Shown: positions 5,390 to 7,711 of the stretch, piece by piece | Layout: every line of letters starts with the position of its first letter | How positions within the stretch are numbered: the stretch's first letter is position 1 | Assembly (NCBI GenBank): GCA_937874345.1 | Contig: CALNBT010000023.1 | Location: 1 to 7,711 of the forward strand | Length of the DNA stretch: 7,711 nucleotides | Source of the DNA: an uncultured Prevotella sp. | GTDB taxonomy: Bacteria > Bacteroidota > Bacteroidia > Bacteroidales > Bacteroidaceae | Direction of reading: 5' to 3' | The notes under the pieces: model-generated | Told to the model about the DNA's origin: nothing | The model's input: only the letters and a program-made list of their open reading frames with translations | Database searches by the model: none | Program-made: the position numbers and the translations under genes

Positions 5390-5857
5390 ATGAACGACGA
5401 TAAAAAAGTAACGCCCGAGATATCTATTAGAAGTGCCAACGAAGCAGATTTTGTGCAACTGGACGCTTTGTTCAGTGAATTTGCAGCTTTTGAAAAACGG
5501 GCTGACAAAATGTTCAATTCGGTTGAACGGATGAAAGCAGAAAAGGACTTCTTTCATGGCTTTGTAGCCGAGACAAACGACCAGAAGATCGTTGGCTATG
5601 TAACGTATTTCTACGCTTATTACACCTGGATAGGCAAATCTCTGTACATGGACGACTTGTATGTGACTCCGGCCTTTCGCGGAAAGGGACTCGGCACCCG
5701 ACTCATTCATCAAGTAATTGACTTGGCAAAGCAATCTGCCTGTCATAAACTGCGATGGCAAGTCTCCAATTGGAATAAACCGGCCATCGCCTTTTACAAA
5801 AGTCTTGGCGCCTCCATCGATGACTTTGAACTGGATTGCGATTTAATCTTAGACTGA
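5390..5857 (+). CDS. GNAT N-acetyltransferase, spermidine/spermine- or thialysine-acetyltransferase-like
   Basis: 155 residues, the usual length of a single-domain GNAT enzyme; cytosolic, with no signal or membrane segment. Acetyl-CoA binding motif A is V92-T-P-A-F-R97-G-K-G-L-G102. The block Y-Y-T-W-I-G-K-S-L-Y-M-D-D-L-Y-V (77-92) and the later W-N-K-P-A-I-A-F-Y136-K-S-L-G-A closely parallel eukaryotic SSAT (Y-x-x-W-I-G-K-x-L-Y-L-E-D-x-x-V; W-N-x-P-S-I-x-F-Y-K-x-x-G-A). Y136 sits where SSAT has its catalytic tyrosine. The likely reaction is acetyl transfer from acetyl-CoA to an amine such as a polyamine, a lysine analogue or a similar small molecule; the substrate cannot be fixed from sequence. 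The ATG at 5390 follows an A-rich AAGAAAAG. The gene stands alone, convergent with the phosphatase at 6056-7282. Confidence 0.9.
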   Translation: MNDDKKVTPEISIRSANEADFVQLDALFSEFAAFEKRADKMFNSVERMKAEKDFFHGFVAETNDQKIVGYVTYFYAYYTWIGKSLYMDDLYVTPAFRGKGLGTRLIHQVIDLAKQSACHKLRWQVSNWNKPAIAFYKSLGASIDDFELDCDLILD

Positions 5858-5949
5858 TCTCTTTGCATTGAAGGGACCGGTCAGTAATCGTAAAACGCAT
5901 GGAAGGACCGTTGAATACTGTCGCCGGATAAATAACAGATGTGTTTGAA

Positions 5950-6007
5950 AAATCCCTGTCCCTGACTTCGTTTGGTTGTACAAACGGGCTGTCAAGAGCA
6001 GGGATTT
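5950..6007 (-). terminator. Long interrupted hairpin, terminator candidate for the minus-strand phosphatase
   Basis: Three collinear stems share one axis: AAATCCCTG (5950-5958) with 5999-6007, TGAC (5963-5966) with 5991-5994, and CGTTTG (5969-5974) with CAAACG (5981-5986) around a six-base loop. Read on the minus strand the structure ends in GGGATTTTT, giving a five-T tail, about 50 bases past the phosphatase stop. On the plus strand there is no T run, so it would act mainly on minus-strand transcripts although it lies between convergent genes. Confidence 0.5.
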
Positions 6008-6055
6008 GCCGGTTCATCGTGTGAAGATTGAACCACTTTTTCCGTCAAGAACGTG

Positions 6056-7282
6056 CTATCGGTTTAGCCAACCATTGAGATGATTGTTTTTCGTAGCCAC
6101 GACAAATTTATAGAACTTTGATTTGGGTTGTGTCTGAAGATTGATGGTATACTTTCCTTTCCCCGAAGCTACAGAATCCAGTTCTGTCCATGTATCGGGT
6201 TTTCCTTCCTTGAAGTTATTGGTCGAGGCGATATAAATCTTTGCCTTTTCTTTGGGCATATCGCTCTTCCAGGTTAACGTTACCGTATCATCGTAAGGCA
6301 TGATGTGCAAGTCGTAGATATCGCGAACGCCGATAAAGGGGAGGCCGTCTTGTTCGAAGGCATCGTCACGCGGAACGTCGAAGTTCATAAACCGACAAAT
6401 GGTTGGCAGCAGATCGACATGCGCTAAAGAGGACGGTTGAAACTCTGCGTTGACATCTTTCTGATTGGTGGCAAACCAAACGGTACGTTCGCGGTTTGAC
6501 TGTCCGCCATGCTTATGACCATCTTCTGTGCGACCATGATCTGTTACGATGACCAACAGCCATTGCTCGTCAAAATTCTTCTCGCGATATTTCACCGCTT
6601 CCCATACGGGTGCCAGCAACTGGTCGGTTTTCATCACATAGCGGTCGGTATAGGTTCCATTGCCAAAAAGATGGAAGGCATCATCGGTATACCACAGGTA
6701 GACCCAGCTGAGGTCCGGCGCGTTCTGTCGAACACATCCCGCTGCCTGATGACAAACCATGGAGTCAATCCTGAAGATATGCTGTTGTAAGGTGTCTTCG
6801 GGAAAAGCCTTTTTATCCAGATCATAGCCATCGTATACATCATCTATCTTGAAATTGCCGTTGTCGGCCCTGTTTTCTCCGATGAGCACCTTTCGATTAT
6901 CCGACCAGCTTGAAAACAAGGCAGTGGTAACGGGCCGTTGCTGTTCTTTGGCAATTCTGAACAACGTGTGATAATTGTAATCAGGCTTCTGGTCGCTGTT
7001 GCCCAACACATGATGCTTGTTCATCCAGGTTCCTGTCAGCAAATTGGTATAGCCCACAGCCGAGATGGTTGCTGTCTGTGAATATTCACCCACTTTGCCG
7101 CCACAGTAACCGCGACTATAATGGCCGGTCTTGGCAATATCCATGATGACGGGTGGTTGCAGCCGTTCGATGCAATCGGCAGGGATACCGTCCATCACTA
7201 CATAGAGTGTTTTATGAACCTTTGCGAACATTCCAAGAGGAATGGCGAGTGCGAGCAAAACAATTGTTTTTAATCTTTTCAT
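6056..7282 (-). CDS. Secreted alkaline-phosphatase-superfamily phosphodiesterase/phosphatase with C-terminal FnIII-like domain
   Basis: 408 residues with a signal peptide (M-K-R-L-K, hydrophobic run, M-F-A-K at 18-21). Residues about 22-320 form a metal-dependent alkaline phosphatase/type I phosphodiesterase fold. The two-metal ligands are visible: D31 in V-V-M-D-G, nucleophile T79 in G-Y-T-N-L-L-T-G, D200-x3-H204 in T-D-D-A-F-H, D248-H249 in V-T-D-H-G, and H258 (or H256) in G-H-K-H-G-G. This matches the nucleotide pyrophosphatase/phosphodiesterase-like branch, which cleaves phosphate mono- or diesters outside the cytoplasm. Residues about 325-400 (V-T-L-T-W then F-Y-K-F-V-V-A) look like a fibronectin type III module, possibly for binding or packing. 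The substrate is unknown. Convergent with the acetyltransferase gene, with a hairpin in the gap. The ATG at 7282 directly precedes the basic signal start. It is also typical of proteins annotated only as 'alkaline phosphatase family'. Confidence 0.9.
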   Translation of the reverse strand: MKRLKTIVLLALAIPLGMFAKVHKTLYVVMDGIPADCIERLQPPVIMDIAKTGHYSRGYCGGKVGEYSQTATISAVGYTNLLTGTWMNKHHVLGNSDQKPDYNYHTLFRIAKEQQRPVTTALFSSWSDNRKVLIGENRADNGNFKIDDVYDGYDLDKKAFPEDTLQQHIFRIDSMVCHQAAGCVRQNAPDLSWVYLWYTDDAFHLFGNGTYTDRYVMKTDQLLAPVWEAVKYREKNFDEQWLLVIVTDHGRTEDGHKHGGQSNRERTVWFATNQKDVNAEFQPSSLAHVDLLPTICRFMNFDVPRDDAFEQDGLPFIGVRDIYDLHIMPYDDTVTLTWKSDMPKEKAKIYIASTNNFKEGKPDTWTELDSVASGKGKYTINLQTQPKSKFYKFVVATKNNHLNGWLNR

Positions 7283-7315
7283 GATCAGTTATTTGGTATG
7301 TAATTCATGGTTGGC

Positions 7316-7333
7316 AACCAGAAGATTCTGGTT
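7316..7333. promoter_or_regulatory. Candidate operator or leader hairpin: AACCAGAA-GA-TTCTGGTT dyad
   Basis: Perfect eight-base arms flank a two-base centre, 34-51 bases upstream of the phosphatase start. The half-site ATTCTGGTT (7325-7333) is repeated at 7385-7393, exactly 60 bases away on the same strand. An overlapping dyad GGTTG-G-CAACC lies at 7309-7319. Spaced half-sites suggest a regulator binding region, but if transcription begins near 7450 the dyad would lie inside the leader and could instead form a small hairpin. Function is inferred. Confidence 0.35.
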
Positions 7334-7455
7334 TGCGGTTTGAAGGAAGCTCCATTTAATGTTTAGCAACCGACTTATCCTGTTATTCTGGTTCTACAAA
7401 CAAAATTCATCGAGGTCTAACGGTGTCAGTCGCCCTCATGCTGCATTTGTCCCAG

Positions 7456-7463
7456 CAAAGATA
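7456..7463 (-). promoter_or_regulatory. Possible -7 box for the phosphatase gene
   Basis: The minus strand reads TATCTTTG here, a full TAnnTTTG match, but there is no TTG at 19-21 bases upstream; the nearest (TTTG at 7492-7489) is 25 bases away. It would give a leader of about 165 bases. No better match was seen closer to the gene. Confidence 0.35.
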
Positions 7464-7560
7464 AGTAAAACTTCTGTAAACCTGATCACAAAAACGCCAA
7501 TTCTTTCAGTATTGATCACCATCGAGGCGCCATGCTACAGAAGCAGAAGAGAAAAAATCC

Positions 7561-7677
7561 TCATCTCCTGTCTTTGGGAAAACGTGATGAGCCATCCTGT
7601 CGGCCATCCATATCAAACGTCAGTCGATCTTTGTATGAATCATTCGTCCGCAGAAAATCGCCCACAAATAGTCCCAT
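7561..7677 (-). CDS. Doubtful 38-residue ORF, unrecognised
   Basis: ATG at 7677 preceded by GGAGGG at good spacing, then 38 codons to TGA at 7561. The product begins M-G-L-F-V-G-D-F-L-R and ends S-R-F-P-K-D-R-R. The frame is closed by a TGA 5' of the start at 7693-7695, so it is not the tail of a longer intact gene from the right edge, although a frameshifted tail is possible. A chance frame of this size is common; it is listed only because of the Shine-Dalgarno-like sequence. Confidence 0.18.
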   Translation of the reverse strand: MGLFVGDFLRTNDSYKDRLTFDMDGRQDGSSRFPKDRR

Positions 7678-7711
7678 CCCCGTACCCTCCGTTCACTTGC
7701 TGGTTGCAGGA

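Larger units (their letters stand above)
7283..7711. other. Upstream region of the phosphatase gene; no confident gene to the window edge
   Basis: The 429 bases hold a cluster of dyads near the gene start, one minus-strand -7-like box and one doubtful small ORF, each listed separately. Plus-strand frames open at the right edge (for example from 7635) are too short to judge. Confidence 0.4.

Noticed and set aside
5189..6017. Minus-strand frames opposite the acetyltransferase gene
   Set aside because: Antisense shadows of a clear GNAT gene with its own strong promoter.
7635..7711. Plus-strand frame open to the right edge from ATG 7635
   Set aside because: Only about 25 codons are visible, Pro/Ser-rich, with no promoter box or ribosome binding site.

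Overview
The window looks like a chromosomal stretch from a member of the Bacteroidota, most likely Bacteroidales and close to Prevotella/Segatella. This is inferred from three things: several intergenic boxes match the Bacteroidota promoter -7 element TAnnTTTG; the ribosome binding sites are weak and A-rich rather than Shine-Dalgarno-like; and the proteins resemble Bacteroidota families (signal peptides ending in S-A-Q or N-A-Q, a PAP2 domain joined to a porin-like barrel, an MrdA-like transpeptidase). No taxonomic search could be run.

Layout, left to right. Positions 1-1263 (minus) encode an exported PAP2 phosphatase with a C-terminal beta-barrel-like half. A divergent 307-base gap holds a promoter for each flanking gene and a perfect 28+28 inverted repeat. 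Positions 1571-2734 (plus) encode a secreted, shortened PBP2-type transpeptidase that lacks the usual N-terminal half. After an AT-rich gap, 2925-3884 (plus) encodes a multi-pass DUF898/YjgN-like membrane protein with three copies of a 21-residue motif. Positions 3885-4312 are a structured gap with two strong hairpins followed by AT-rich sequence of unknown nature. Positions 4313-4816 (plus) encode an exported thioredoxin-fold protein with a CPWC site, overlapped at its end by a possible 45-codon small ORF. Positions 4938-5389 contain a further copy of the palindromic repeat and a very good promoter for 5390-5857 (plus), a GNAT acetyltransferase of the SSAT/thialysine type. Convergent to it, 6056-7282 (minus) encodes a secreted alkaline-phosphatase-superfamily phosphodiesterase/phosphatase with a C-terminal FnIII-like domain. 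Positions 7283-7711 form its upstream region, with dyad sites and one doubtful 38-codon ORF.

How the genes relate. Each plus-strand gene has its own gap and a candidate promoter, so this looks like a run of single-gene transcription units rather than an operon. Five of the six clear genes act in the membrane or beyond it (lipid or phosphate ester hydrolysis, peptidoglycan cross-linking, thiol chemistry, a membrane protein of unknown role), so the common theme is the cell envelope. I do not see a defence system, CRISPR array, transposase, prophage gene or biosynthetic cluster. The items most worth a second look are the stand-alone PBP2 transpeptidase domain, the PAP2-barrel fusion, the dispersed palindrome family, and the hairpin-rich gap at 3885-4235.
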